Virus record (IMG/VR): IMGVR_UViG_3300049456_000062
Coordinates: 1 to 43,363 of that record
Direction: 5' to 3' (one strand)
DNA: 43,363 nucleotides
From: a virus
The notes under the pieces were generated by a model that was not told where the DNA came from, made no database searches, and saw only the letters and a list, made by a program, of their open reading frames with translations. A program made the translations under genes and the position numbers. Below are positions 22,909-31,617 of this stretch, one piece after another. Position 1 is the stretch's first letter, and each line of letters opens with the position of its first letter.

Positions 22909-23286
22909 TCACCGGTTGAACCGGTCTCGGATGTGCATCGCGAGTCTGTGTGCCTGGCGGTCGAATGCGGGACGAAGCCATGGCTGCTTGTACTCAAGGA
23001 ACAAGCCGTAGAAGGCCGTCTTGACCTTCGGCTCACCGCTGTAACGGACGCCGACCCGTCCGACGATCCGATCTCCGTCGACGAACGACGGAGTGGTGAC
23101 GATCTCACGCTCAAGGAACCCGGCGGGTGTCTTGTAGCGCTTCAAATCCCTGTTCTCCCACCAGTGCGACACGGTGGCGTCATCGTCGATGTCCTGCGTC
23201 GTGTCGTCGATCCCTGCGCGCACCGCGCGGTCGACGCGTGCCTCGATCGCGTCGCCGTTCCATTCCATACGGACGCGGCTGGGCAT
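22909..23286 (-). CDS. HK97 gp10-like head-tail connector
   Basis: 125 residues. The start RMEWNGDAIEARVDRAVRAG then DDATVSHWWENRD and the C-terminal FYGLFLEYKQPWLRPAFDRQ match the gp10-like pattern, in which a 'fY..flE.G....PpfP..rPA' motif closes the protein. Start overlaps the head-closure stop by one base. Confidence 0.8.
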   Translation of the reverse strand: MPSRVRMEWNGDAIEARVDRAVRAGIDDTTQDIDDDATVSHWWENRDLKRYKTPAGFLEREIVTTPSFVDGDRIVGRVGVRYSGEPKVKTAFYGLFLEYKQPWLRPAFDRQAHRLAMHIRDRFNR

Positions 23287-23672
23287 CAGTCGATCCGGAC
23301 GAGTACGAGCTCGAGGAAGTCGCGGTGCGGGAGGATCGCGCGGATCCCGATCGGGCCGCCGTCGACTTCCGTGCCGTCGGCGAGCGAGATCGACGCGATG
23401 CGATCGCTCGTCGTGACATCGGTGCCGAGCTGGAGGATCAGCCGAAGGTCTTCAAGTACGAAGACCGTCGCCGTGTCGGTGACGTGCTCGCCGGATCCTC
23501 TGGACATAGCCCAGAAGCGGCAGGGTTGATCCTCGATGTGTGTTGCCCAGCCGTCACGGACGGGCTGGTTCCACGAATCCTTCGCGTCGGTCGCGGCGTT
23601 GCGCTCGATCGTGCAGCGCTGCGTCAGCGACAGCCCGGTCGTGATCAGGCTCACGTTGCGCTCGCAGTCCAT
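23286..23672 (-). CDS. Head closure protein
   Basis: 128 residues. The pattern CTIERNAATDAKDSWNQPVR with WATHIEDQPCRFW and DRIASISLADGTEVDGGPIG resembles SPP1 gp16/HK97 gp7-like stoppers, which seal the portal after packaging. Position between adaptor and gp10-like gene supports it. Confidence 0.75.
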   Translation of the reverse strand: MDCERNVSLITTGLSLTQRCTIERNAATDAKDSWNQPVRDGWATHIEDQPCRFWAMSRGSGEHVTDTATVFVLEDLRLILQLGTDVTTSDRIASISLADGTEVDGGPIGIRAILPHRDFLELVLVRID

Positions 23673-24277
23673 ACGGAGCCTGCGTTGCTTCCGAAGAAGC
23701 GGCGTAGCTCCTGGCGCTCGCCGTTGGTGAGCGCGAGTCCACGCGGCGGCTCCGCGTACGGCGCATAGGTTGTCTGGTCGGGGCCGATCGTCTCCTGGAT
23801 CACGCCGCCGGGGTTGAACCAGACGCGCTTGACCATCTCGAGCGCGATTGACCGGCAGATCTCGGGAACGTCTTCGTCGGCGTAGCCGTGCGTGTAGGTG
23901 ATCGCGAGCGTCTGCTGCTCCAGGCCAAATCCCACGCGGCGGCCCGGCCCGTCGTCGAGTAGACCGTCTACGAACGTGAGTGATCCGCGGACAAGTTCGT
24001 TGCCTGCGAGGTACCAGTCTGTGATCGCCTGGCCGTTGATCGAGACGCCTGCAACGGAGACGACGGGACGCTCGGGGAGCGAGATGCGTTCGTCGCGAGT
24101 CCCCGACCGTGTGTATTCGTCGTCGGTGACGAGCGAGATCTTTTGCTTGGTCGCTTCACGGATGCGGGTGCTGGCGCGCGCGAGCAGCTTGTCGGCGCGC
24201 GTCTTGTCCGGGTCTGTGAGCGTGAGTCCGGTCAGATCAGCGAAGTCGTCTGAGGTCGCGAATGCGTTCAGCGGCAT
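23651..24277 (-). CDS. Head-tail adaptor
   Basis: 208 residues from ATG at 24277 with GGAGG before it. Starts PLNAFATSDDFADLTGLTLT, then a helix KTRADKLLARASTRIREATK, and beta segment ERPVVSVAGVSINGQAITDW, as in gp6/gp15-type adaptors that bind the portal ring (helices for the ring plus an immunoglobulin-like insertion). C-terminus rich in Arg/Gly. Confidence 0.78.
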   Translation of the reverse strand: MPLNAFATSDDFADLTGLTLTDPDKTRADKLLARASTRIREATKQKISLVTDDEYTRSGTRDERISLPERPVVSVAGVSINGQAITDWYLAGNELVRGSLTFVDGLLDDGPGRRVGFGLEQQTLAITYTHGYADEDVPEICRSIALEMVKRVWFNPGGVIQETIGPDQTTYAPYAEPPRGLALTNGERQELRRFFGSNAGSVWTASAT

Positions 24278-24346
24278 GTTGGCCCTCCGGGTGAGGTGCG
24301 GATAGCAGGGGCGCGGCACGCGAACGACGCACTGCACCCCTGCTGG

Positions 24347-24721
24347 TTACTGCGACGGCTGGGCGGCGGACATGAACGCGTTGATCGCGTCCTTCGCCTT
24401 TGCCTTGGACATCCCGGCCTTCTTGAGCGCGGCCAGATCGTCGCCGGCGATGCCGATCTTCTCGGCGTGCTCGATAAGCTCGGTGAGCTTCATGTCGTCG
24501 AGCGGCTTCTCCGGCGCCGGGATCTTCCCTCCGGCGCCCCCACCATTCGCACCCGGATCAGCCGGGGGCGGCGGCGGCGTCTCCTCCTCCGGCTCGGACG
24601 CATCGGCGTACTGCGTCTCCTGGAGCTTATCCCAGCCTTCGTCCGCGATCAGCCGTTCGGCCGTCGCGTTGGAGGCGTGGGTCTGCTCTCCGGTCTCGGG
24701 GTGCTGCAGCAGCACGGTCAT
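24347..24721 (-). CDS. Hypothetical protein between capsid and adaptor
   Basis: 124 residues from ATG at 24721 with AAAGGA upstream. Three parts: N-terminal TVLLQHPETGEQTHASNATA ERLIADEGW region, a Pro/Gly linker (ETPPPPPADPGANGGGAGG), and a helical SAP/HeH-like end (LTELIEHAEKIGIAGDDLAA, KAGMSKAKAKDAINAF) of the kind that can bind nucleic acids. Role unknown; follows the capsid gene. Confidence 0.68.
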   Translation of the reverse strand: MTVLLQHPETGEQTHASNATAERLIADEGWDKLQETQYADASEPEEETPPPPPADPGANGGGAGGKIPAPEKPLDDMKLTELIEHAEKIGIAGDDLAALKKAGMSKAKAKDAINAFMSAAQPSQ

Positions 24722-24752
24722 CTGCTTTGTGTCCTTTCGTTCAGAGCCTTGG

Positions 24753-24788
24753 AGGCCGCGCGCGCAGGCACTCCCTGCGGCGCGGCCT
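24753..24788 (-). other. Stable hairpin after the capsid gene
   Basis: AGGCCGCGC ... GCGCGGCCT with inner CGCAGG/CCTGCG, giving 15 paired bases with one bulge and a five-base loop. It falls just after the capsid stop in the direction of transcription but has no T-run. Probably a transcript stabiliser or partial terminator that raises capsid mRNA over downstream genes. Confidence 0.6.
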
Positions 24789-24801
24789 CTGGACGGTCGA
24801 G

Positions 24802-25995
24802 CTAGGACGCGGTGATCTTCACCGCGCGGACGACGAGGCCGGTGCCGTTCTTGCGGACGGAGCCGGCCGTGATGTCCGTGGTGAAGTTGACCGCGGCTCC
24901 GCCGACGGTCGTGGACACCTGGAACGTGCTCGCTGCCAGGTTCGCGGCGATCACGTAGTAGCTCCGGTTCGTCGACAGGCCGGCACCGCCGGTCAGCGCC
25001 GTGAACACGACGCGGTCGCCGGCGACGAAGCCGTGCGGCGTGGAGGTGTCGATCTGGTCGTCGACTGCGGCCGACGTGTTCGCGATCGCGATCGACGTGC
25101 CCGGGTCGGCGTCCGTCGGGACGAACCGGCCGTTCGCGTCGAAATAGCCGGGGTCGGCAGTGACGTTCGAGCCCATCCACGAGTCGACGGCCAGGATGTC
25201 CTGGATCGCGTCGGAGTCGAGGACGCGCACGATGCGCATCGCCATCCCGTTATAGGTCTGGGAAGCGCCGTAGGGCGCACCAGACGGGACGAGCGGGGCG
25301 CGGTTGGACATGACGTACGCGGTCGAGTGGAAGGCGTACGCCTCATCCGGGCCGAGACCGGGGACGGAGACGACGGTGAATCCGGCCTTGCGGCCGATCA
25401 CGGCGTCCTCGAGCGCGGAGGTGCCCCCGGACTCGTTCGCCTTGACGAACAGATCGGTACCAAGGAGCTCGGTCTCGATGCCGGAGCCAACTGCGAGCAC
25501 GCGACCGGCCTGCGGCACGCGTGCCTTGTTCAGCAGCTCGCGGGCCGGCAGGACGAGATCCTTCCACCCATCGTCGCTCCCGTAGGAGTACGAGAGCGAC
25601 TTCGCGTAGGTCGCTGCCTCGATCGTCGCGATGAGCTGATCCTCGATCGTCTCGGCGACTCCGGCCACGACCGGGTTGAGCACCTGGAGGCCGAAGTTCT
25701 TGATGTCGAGGGTCAGCTCCTCGTCGCTGATCCTGATGTCCTTGTAGACATCGGTGTTCAGCGTGACGTCAACCTTCTGCTCGGCCAGGTTGTCACGCTG
25801 GCGGGTCGTGCCCGACCGAAGAACCCGGGTGTTCGCCTTCGCGAAGGCCGGGAGCCGGATCGAGATGGTGTCGTTCAGAGCGCCGGCGAAATCGCCGCCG
25901 GCATCACGCCAGACGAGCGAGGGCAGAACCAGCTCGCGGCGCAGTAGGCCGAGGGCCGTCGACACGATGACGGTCGGCTTGAGAAATTCGGACAT
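24802..25995 (-). CDS. Major capsid protein, P22 coat family with inserted beta domain
   Basis: 397 residues. The first 290 match the P22-type coat of actinophages (SEFLKPTVIVSTALGLLRRE, TDVYKDIRISDEELTLDIKN, AETIEDQLIATI, KAGFTVVSVPGLGPDEAYAF). Residues about 305-375 (TSTPHGFVAGDRVVFTALTG, STNRSYYVIAANLAASTFQV, STTVGGAAVNFTT) look like an added FCCH-like beta module, known from tail fibres. The C-terminus GLVVRAVKITAS closes the coat fold. It forms the HK97-fold shell. Confidence 0.88.
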   Translation of the reverse strand: MSEFLKPTVIVSTALGLLRRELVLPSLVWRDAGGDFAGALNDTISIRLPAFAKANTRVLRSGTTRQRDNLAEQKVDVTLNTDVYKDIRISDEELTLDIKNFGLQVLNPVVAGVAETIEDQLIATIEAATYAKSLSYSYGSDDGWKDLVLPARELLNKARVPQAGRVLAVGSGIETELLGTDLFVKANESGGTSALEDAVIGRKAGFTVVSVPGLGPDEAYAFHSTAYVMSNRAPLVPSGAPYGASQTYNGMAMRIVRVLDSDAIQDILAVDSWMGSNVTADPGYFDANGRFVPTDADPGTSIAIANTSAAVDDQIDTSTPHGFVAGDRVVFTALTGGAGLSTNRSYYVIAANLAASTFQVSTTVGGAAVNFTTDITAGSVRKNGTGLVVRAVKITAS

Positions 25996-26052
25996 GTGCG
26001 TTTCCTTTCGCGTGTGTTTCGCGGGGATGCGCCGCCGTCAGGGTGGGGCGGC

Positions 26053-26706
26053 CTAGCGCCGCGGAACCTGTTCCGCGAGCTTCTCCGGGTCGGTCTCTTC
26101 CGGCTCGGAGCTGGGTGCGGCACCTGTCCGCAATCGGGGCTTCGGGGTACGGCGCTCGCCGGTCCCGTCGTCGTTGTCGTCGTCCTTGAACGACGCGAGG
26201 AGGTCGTCGGCGTCCTTCTCCAAGTCCTCCTCGGTGTCACCGACGAGGCGCTTGGCCTGCGTTTCGGTGAGTCCCTTCTTGATCGCGATCCGCAGCCTGG
26301 CGGCCTCGCGAGTAGCCGCGTCCGCCCGCGTTTCTGCATCGGTCGTGCGCTCCGCGAGCTTCTCGCTGTCGGACTTCGTCGCGTCTTCGTGCTCCTTGAC
26401 CTTCGTCGCGAGCTCGTCGCCGCGCTTCTTCTGCTTGTCGACGTCACCGCGAAGGTTCGTGATGAGCTTCCACGCCTTCTCAGCGTCGAAGTCCTTGTCG
26501 TCGCCCCACGGCTTCTTCGCCGCGGCTTCGTCTGCCTCGCGCTGTTCGCGGGCTTCGCGTTCCTCGTCGGTCTCCTCGTCGTTCAGCGGAACACCGGAGG
26601 CGCGTAGTGCGGCCTGCATGGCCGGCCAGTGCTGCTCGAGCTCGGCCTGCAGCTCCGACAGTCCTGCGGGCATCGTGAAACGGGTGGGCTCCTGTCCCTC
26701 CTGCAT
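26053..26706 (-). CDS. Capsid scaffolding protein
   Basis: 217 residues directly upstream of the capsid gene. Highly charged and helical throughout (EEREAREQREADEAAAKKPW, EHEDATKSDSEKLAERTTDA), ending in a basic-acidic tail. No enzyme residues seen. Size, composition and location are those of DUF4355-like scaffolds, with the C-terminal helix contacting the coat. Confidence 0.8.
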   Translation of the reverse strand: MQEGQEPTRFTMPAGLSELQAELEQHWPAMQAALRASGVPLNDEETDEEREAREQREADEAAAKKPWGDDKDFDAEKAWKLITNLRGDVDKQKKRGDELATKVKEHEDATKSDSEKLAERTTDAETRADAATREAARLRIAIKKGLTETQAKRLVGDTEEDLEKDADDLLASFKDDDNDDGTGERRTPKPRLRTGAAPSSEPEETDPEKLAEQVPRR

Positions 26707-26754
26707 GTGTGTCCCCTCCTGGGGGTCGTAGGGTGCGCCGCGTGCGGCGTCGGA

Positions 26755-27507
26755 TCAGTTGACGACGGCGAGGTAGCGCCGCACAGCGTTCAGCCGCGCG
26801 GCCGACGTGTTCTCGCCGTGCTGCAAGAGCTTCTCGTCGAGGCCGAACTGCTGAGCCTGGTCGTATGTCTTCTGCCAGCGGTCGAGGTTCGGGATCGTTG
26901 TATCCCTCGTCCACACGGCCATCGCGGCGCAGCCGCAGTGGTCATGCGCTTCGAAGCTGGCGGTCTCTTCGGTCTTATAGACCGCGCCGCGCGACGCGAG
27001 CGTCATGCAGAAAGCGCAAGGGTTGCCGTCGGTGATGCGCGCCCAACCGAGCGCCTTCGCGTCGCCTTGGACGGATCCGAGGATCGTTTCGCGACCGCCG
27101 TTCAGGACGTGACGGCTAACGGCGCCAGAGACTCGCGTAAGCGCGATCTGACGCGCCTGCACGGGGCTCTGGCCGGAACCAAGGGCATCGCGCGCGGCGA
27201 CCTGGCCGGTCACGTAGAGCGAACTGACGAGCTGCTCCTCCGGAACCGGATCAGCAAGACGAGCAGCGAAGTTGCCGGCGATCTGCTCCTCGGTGCGCGC
27301 CGAGTTGTAGTAGGCGGACGCGACGGTCGAGGATGCGTTTCGGTAGACCGTCACGAGCGGCTTTGTGGCCTGAACGAGCTGCGCGAACGTCTGCTCGTCG
27401 CCAGTCCACAGGGGCCAGAGAAGCAGGAAGTCGCGAAGGGCTTGCGTACGAACCTGGAGCTGCATCAGACGCTGCTGCTCGGCAAGCTGCTGTGACGCGC
27501 CGGCCAT
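26755..27507 (-). CDS. MuF-like capsid morphogenesis protein
   Basis: 250 residues. The region NPCAFCMTLASRGAVYKTEE with EAHDHCGCAAMAVW matches the Cys/His motif of actinophage MuF-like (VG15) minor capsid proteins, which sit beside the portal. N-terminal part helical (QQLAEQQRLMQLQVRTQALR). Located between portal and scaffold as usual. Confidence 0.85.
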   Translation of the reverse strand: MAGASQQLAEQQRLMQLQVRTQALRDFLLLWPLWTGDEQTFAQLVQATKPLVTVYRNASSTVASAYYNSARTEEQIAGNFAARLADPVPEEQLVSSLYVTGQVAARDALGSGQSPVQARQIALTRVSGAVSRHVLNGGRETILGSVQGDAKALGWARITDGNPCAFCMTLASRGAVYKTEETASFEAHDHCGCAAMAVWTRDTTIPNLDRWQKTYDQAQQFGLDEKLLQHGENTSAARLNAVRRYLAVVN

Positions 27508-28899
27508 CTAGGCGGCGGCGGGGCGGTCTTGCCGGTTGAGAAGGGTCGCTAGCTGGTCGAAAGCGTTCGACTGCTGAGCCTCCTTCTTCCACCGCTCGAC
27601 ATCCTGCTGAGTAACGCCGGGGATCTTCGCCCACAGTTCCGAGGCCGGGACGTTGAGCATCGTCGCGAGCTTCCCGAGTCCGTCGACGATCGCCGCGAAC
27701 GACCGAGCGCTGGTATCTCGCCACACGACTTCGGCGTCGAGCGGAACATCGACACCTTCGTACTGGCCGGCAAGCCAGAGCGCCTGCTCGTGGGATTCGC
27801 CGAAGCTCGTCTGCCGTTCGCCGACCTTCCGCTCGTGGCCCTGCTCGGCGGCGGCGAGCGCTTCGGCTGAGAGGTTGACGAGGTTGCCGACGAGTTCGTG
27901 AACAGGTGTCTGGGAGAGCGTCGCGGCGTGCGTGAGTGATGCCTCGCGGCTCTTGATGTAGCCACTTAGGTCGGTCTGGCCGAATTCGCCGACCTTGACG
28001 CCGCCCTGGCCGTCGCCATCGCCGGGTTCGTCGTCGAACGTCAAGAGCCGAGCCATGCTCGCCCTGATGAGCGCGTTCTCGCTCGGCGCCGTCCAACCGA
28101 TCACGTAACGCTGACGGAATGCGCCCCACCACTGCGCGACCAACAGGCCGAACGTGGTGACATCGATCTGATCCTGCAGCGTCATCAGCGGCGAGATCTG
28201 ACCCCGGAGCGGCACGCGCATGTCACGCCAGAAAATCGTCTGGTCGAGCTCGACATCGTCGTCGCTGTCGAGATCCTCTTCGTCGAGGTACCGCACGACC
28301 GGCGTCACGCCGGCATCGTGGATCTCGGCGTTGATGAAGGTCAGGGCGTCCGAGGTCGACCTGACGCCATTCGGCTTGCCGACGTAGTAACAGGCCTCCT
28401 GGTCGTAGAGCCGCCAAAGGCCGCCGCCGCACCGCTCGAGCGCCCACATCGGCCAGTTCGGATCATCGTCGGTGTAGACCGCGGTCATCTTGCGAGGCGA
28501 GACGCCGCGGATGACCGGATATGGATCACCAGGAAGCACAACGGCGTACGAGGCGCCGTAGGCATGCGCCGCTCGATGAATCGCCGTCTGGCGGGCGTCG
28601 AGCTTGTTCGCCTGCCAAGTCTTCCAGAGCGTCGAGTCGGAGCCGTCGTCTTCCGCGCCAGTGCGGAACCCGTCAACGAAGAGCGACTGAGCGAGAGAAT
28701 CGACGACGATCTTGCAGATGTTCACGCGCGAGATTCGCGCGAGCGTCTTCATCTCGCGCGGCGCGTCCTGCGGCACGAGAACCGGGAGGTTCTGGACGCC
28801 CTGCCAGTAACGGCGGACGACGTTGAGCTGCGAGCGCTCCGAAAGGTGATAGCCGCGGAGGATCTCGACCTGCTCGACTGCTTGTCCGGGTGTCAGCAC
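27508..28899 (-). CDS. Portal protein
   Basis: 463 residues, SPP1 gp6-like. Hallmarks: RSQLNVVRRYWQGVQNLPVL at the start, ISRVNICKIVVDSLAQSLFV, DARQTAIHRAAHAYGASYAV, and PHEL-type helix PVHELVGNLVNLSAEALAAA near the end. It forms the dodecameric ring through which DNA is packaged. Ends at the MuF gene with no gap, and is followed 5' by TerL. Confidence 0.92.
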   Translation of the reverse strand: MLTPGQAVEQVEILRGYHLSERSQLNVVRRYWQGVQNLPVLVPQDAPREMKTLARISRVNICKIVVDSLAQSLFVDGFRTGAEDDGSDSTLWKTWQANKLDARQTAIHRAAHAYGASYAVVLPGDPYPVIRGVSPRKMTAVYTDDDPNWPMWALERCGGGLWRLYDQEACYYVGKPNGVRSTSDALTFINAEIHDAGVTPVVRYLDEEDLDSDDDVELDQTIFWRDMRVPLRGQISPLMTLQDQIDVTTFGLLVAQWWGAFRQRYVIGWTAPSENALIRASMARLLTFDDEPGDGDGQGGVKVGEFGQTDLSGYIKSREASLTHAATLSQTPVHELVGNLVNLSAEALAAAEQGHERKVGERQTSFGESHEQALWLAGQYEGVDVPLDAEVVWRDTSARSFAAIVDGLGKLATMLNVPASELWAKIPGVTQQDVERWKKEAQQSNAFDQLATLLNRQDRPAAA

Positions 28900-28910
28900 T
28901 CAGAAGCCTC

Positions 28911-30587
28911 CTAGACGGCCATGAACTTGCCGGTCTTCTTGCGCTTCATCTTCGGGAGCGCGAGACGCCGGGCTGTACGAGCGAGCATCACGGCCGGGAC
29001 CGAGTCGATCTTGCGCGGCGACTCACGGCTCTCCTTGCCGACCGTGGTACCGAAGTTGTTCGGCCGGCGGCGCGCGTTGTGAAAGTGCTGGCCGACGACG
29101 GCGTTGCCGTCATGCCAAAACGCCTTCTCGACGATGTCGGTGTGCAGGCGTTCGATCTCGACAGTCGTGTCCTTCGTCCGCCCGCGCATGTCCCACGCGA
29201 CCGCGTGCTTCTCCGACGCCTTCACGAGCAGGCGTTGCCGGTAGAGCTGCGCCCACTTGTCGACGTATGACTCGAACGGGTGCAGGTCGGAGAAGTACGC
29301 AACGACCTGGAAGCACTCGAACGTCGATTGGACGACGTCGTCGATTAGCTCGCGCGGTGCTTCGTCACCGAATAGCGCTGGATCCCAGACGCCGACCGTG
29401 AAGACGAAGCCGTCCGATATTCGGCAACCCATGAGCGCGGAGTGATCGTCGGTCAGTGACCAGTCACCGCCGAGCGCGATCGCCTGGCCGAACTCGACGG
29501 GCTCGATCTCCTCGCCGTTCTCGATCGCGATCTCGATCGAGCGGCGATCCCACTCGAACGGCTCGATCCATGCGTCCTCAGCCGCGACCATCTGATTGAG
29601 GTAGAAGCGGCGGGAGGACGAGACGCTATTCCGCGGGTCGTAGATCGTCGCGACGTGACGCTCGATGTCGAGCCAGTTCGAGTCGCCGCGCGCCGCTATG
29701 AGGCCGGCGCGGAGCTGCAGCTCGTCGGCGATGTCGATGTCCGGCGGCGCTTCAAGCGAGTCGTAGAGGAACCCGGTCGCGCGCGACTTGCCTTGATCGA
29801 TCGCCTGCCACGCTTCGTAGTCGTGCTCGGCATCAGAATCCTCGCCAGGTTCATGCGCGTTCGAGATCGCGAGCACGCGCGCGGCGCCGTCGCGTGACTT
29901 CGTCGCGTTGCGCTCGATCACCTCGGCCATGTCGTGGCCCTCGTTGTTGGCGAGCCAATGCTGCGTCTCGTTCTTGAGCGTGAACGTTGAGCGCGGCCCT
30001 TCCAGTGCGCGCGGACTCGAGGTGACCGCTTCGAGCCGGCACTTGCCGTGGTGCGCGTAGAGGAGCTCCTTGCCGAGATCGATCGAGTATTCGTTGAGCG
30101 CCGCGTCCGAGAAGAGCGCGGGAAACAGGGTCATCGTGTTGCGCGTCTGATCCTTCGCGACGGCCGTTGTTAACACCCACGCCGCCGGGTGTGGCATCGC
30201 GACGGGCTCGCCGTTCGCGTCCCAGCCCGCGAAGCGGCAAGGGCCGACGAACTCGGTGGCCATCAGCGTCGCGCCGACCGGATCCTTCCCCCAGCCCTTG
30301 ACCCGCCGGAGCATCCCGGAGCGATAGACCCAGCGGCCGTGCTCATCGATGGCAAACCACCAGAGAATGAACCGAGCCTGCTCGTCGGTGTAGCGCCACG
30401 GCTCACCAGCAGCGGGGCCGTCCGGCTGCCTCAGATACTCGGATGTCCACCCGAGGACTTCCCAGCCGAGCGTCCGCTCCGGAAGGAGCCATGCGCCGGT
30501 CTTTGAGTCACGCTGCCAGGTCGGCCCGATCGCGACGGGCTCGAACTCGAGCTGCGCCTCAGCCGCCTTCCTAGCCACTCTTGCCAC
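28911..30587 (-). CDS. terL: Terminase large subunit
   Basis: 558 residues. The ATPase Walker A-like motif reads VKGWGKDP (96-103), with Asp in place of the canonical Ser/Thr after Lys, a variation also known in actinophages. WVLTTAVAKDQTRNT and the QHWLANNEGH coupling-type motif follow. The nuclease domain has IALGGDWSLTDDHSALMGCR (metal Asp). It drives DNA packaging and cuts concatemers. Overlaps TerS by 17 bases. Confidence 0.93.
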   Translation of the reverse strand: MARVARKAAEAQLEFEPVAIGPTWQRDSKTGAWLLPERTLGWEVLGWTSEYLRQPDGPAAGEPWRYTDEQARFILWWFAIDEHGRWVYRSGMLRRVKGWGKDPVGATLMATEFVGPCRFAGWDANGEPVAMPHPAAWVLTTAVAKDQTRNTMTLFPALFSDAALNEYSIDLGKELLYAHHGKCRLEAVTSSPRALEGPRSTFTLKNETQHWLANNEGHDMAEVIERNATKSRDGAARVLAISNAHEPGEDSDAEHDYEAWQAIDQGKSRATGFLYDSLEAPPDIDIADELQLRAGLIAARGDSNWLDIERHVATIYDPRNSVSSSRRFYLNQMVAAEDAWIEPFEWDRRSIEIAIENGEEIEPVEFGQAIALGGDWSLTDDHSALMGCRISDGFVFTVGVWDPALFGDEAPRELIDDVVQSTFECFQVVAYFSDLHPFESYVDKWAQLYRQRLLVKASEKHAVAWDMRGRTKDTTVEIERLHTDIVEKAFWHDGNAVVGQHFHNARRRPNNFGTTVGKESRESPRKIDSVPAVMLARTARRLALPKMKRKKTGKFMAV

Positions 30588-31074
30588 CCGACGCGAGCCG
30601 GTCGCGGTAGTCCGCGATCGCCGTCACGCCGGCAGGCTTGGTGTCGGGCGTCCCGCCGCGCTCAAGCTCGAGCCGCACGCGGCGTCGATCGGCCTCGGTC
30701 GTGAGCAGGTCGGTCATACCCGACTGCACAGCCGAGAGGAGCATCGCCGAGAACTTCTGACGCTGCTTCAGGTTGCGGCTCATCGCCTCGGCGATGTAGC
30801 GGGCGTACTGCCAATCCGACGGCTCGTAAAACTGCGACTGCCCCGACTGACCGAGCGAGAGGTACCAGTCACGCGCGATCGGATGCCACGTCGATTCGGG
30901 CGCGGGGATCTCCACTGTCTTCGCGATCTCGACGGTAACCGTCTCCACCTTTGAGTCGGCGTTTCGGCGGCGGCGCTCGGTCGACCGCTTGGGCACAGGC
31001 CCTCGCGTGCCAGCTGGGCCGCGGCGAGTGGTTGCCGCAGACTTCTTGGACGTGCCTGACTTCGGCGTTGCCAT
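30571..31074 (-). CDS. terS: Terminase small subunit
   Basis: 167 residues from ATG at 31074, with AGGAGG upstream. Basic N-terminus GTRGPVPKRSTERRRRN as in many actinophage TerS proteins, then WHPIARDWYLSLGQSGQSQF and DWQYARYIAEAMSRNLKQR. Binds the packaging site and recruits TerL. The in-frame region upstream of 31074 is probably not translated. Confidence 0.88.
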   Translation of the reverse strand: MATPKSGTSKKSAATTRRGPAGTRGPVPKRSTERRRRNADSKVETVTVEIAKTVEIPAPESTWHPIARDWYLSLGQSGQSQFYEPSDWQYARYIAEAMSRNLKQRQKFSAMLLSAVQSGMTDLLTTEADRRRVRLELERGGTPDTKPAGVTAIADYRDRLASGGKSG

Positions 31075-31160
31075 TTTGACTCGAACCTCCTGGGTTCGGG
31101 TTCCGTCAGGCCGCCTCGGCCTGACGTTCAGTGCGTCGATCACGGCGACAAGTGGGGCAG

Positions 31161-31521
31161 TTAGCGGTAGCCGCTTGCCACGCGCACGAGCTGATGCCCG
31201 CGGTGGCATCGCTTTTTCCGAGAGTTGATCGAGGCCACCGTGACCTCGCTTCGCAGCAGGTTCACTTGACGCGTTACGGGCTCAAGGTGCGCCGGGTTGA
31301 CGCAGGCCCGATTGCGGCAGAGGTGATCGAGGTCGAGGCCGTTCGGAACCTGTCCGACCAAGCAGCTCGTAGATCACGAGGTGCGCGCCACGCACCGACG
31401 CACCTACTCGGATCTGGCCATAGCCGTCGCGGAGGCTCGCGAGCCACGGCCAGCATTCGGCCCCGTCAGGCTCGCCGATCTTCGCGCTAATCCGTTCAGG
31501 GAGAGTGTCGAGTGTGAGCAC
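31161..31521 (-). pseudogene. HNH endonuclease gene with a frameshift
   Basis: Start GTG at 31521 follows GGAGG. The first frame encodes ECWPWLASLRDGYGQIRVGA and VIYELL, the second VGQVPNGLDLDHLCRNRACV NPAHLEPVT. Joined at about 31360-31365 with one base skipped, they form a normal zinc-containing HNH protein of about 120 residues (motif DHLCRN...CVNPAHLE, then CHRGHQL). Without a +1 shift translation enters a basic run and ends near 31282. Single-base insertion, sequencing error or programmed +1 shift are all possible. HNH proteins next to terminase often act in packaging. Confidence 0.82.
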
Positions 31522-31617
31522 GCGCGGCCCTCCCTCACCCCGTTTTGACAAGGTCAACAACCCGTACACGATCTCTCCTGCTATGCCAGCGGTCGCCGGC
31601 TCAATGGGTCGAGGGGG

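Noticed and set aside
24347-25180. 277-residue protein running into the capsid gene
   Set aside because: The 5' half is the wrong frame of the capsid gene; ATG at 24721 with AAAGGA gives the credible 124-residue product.
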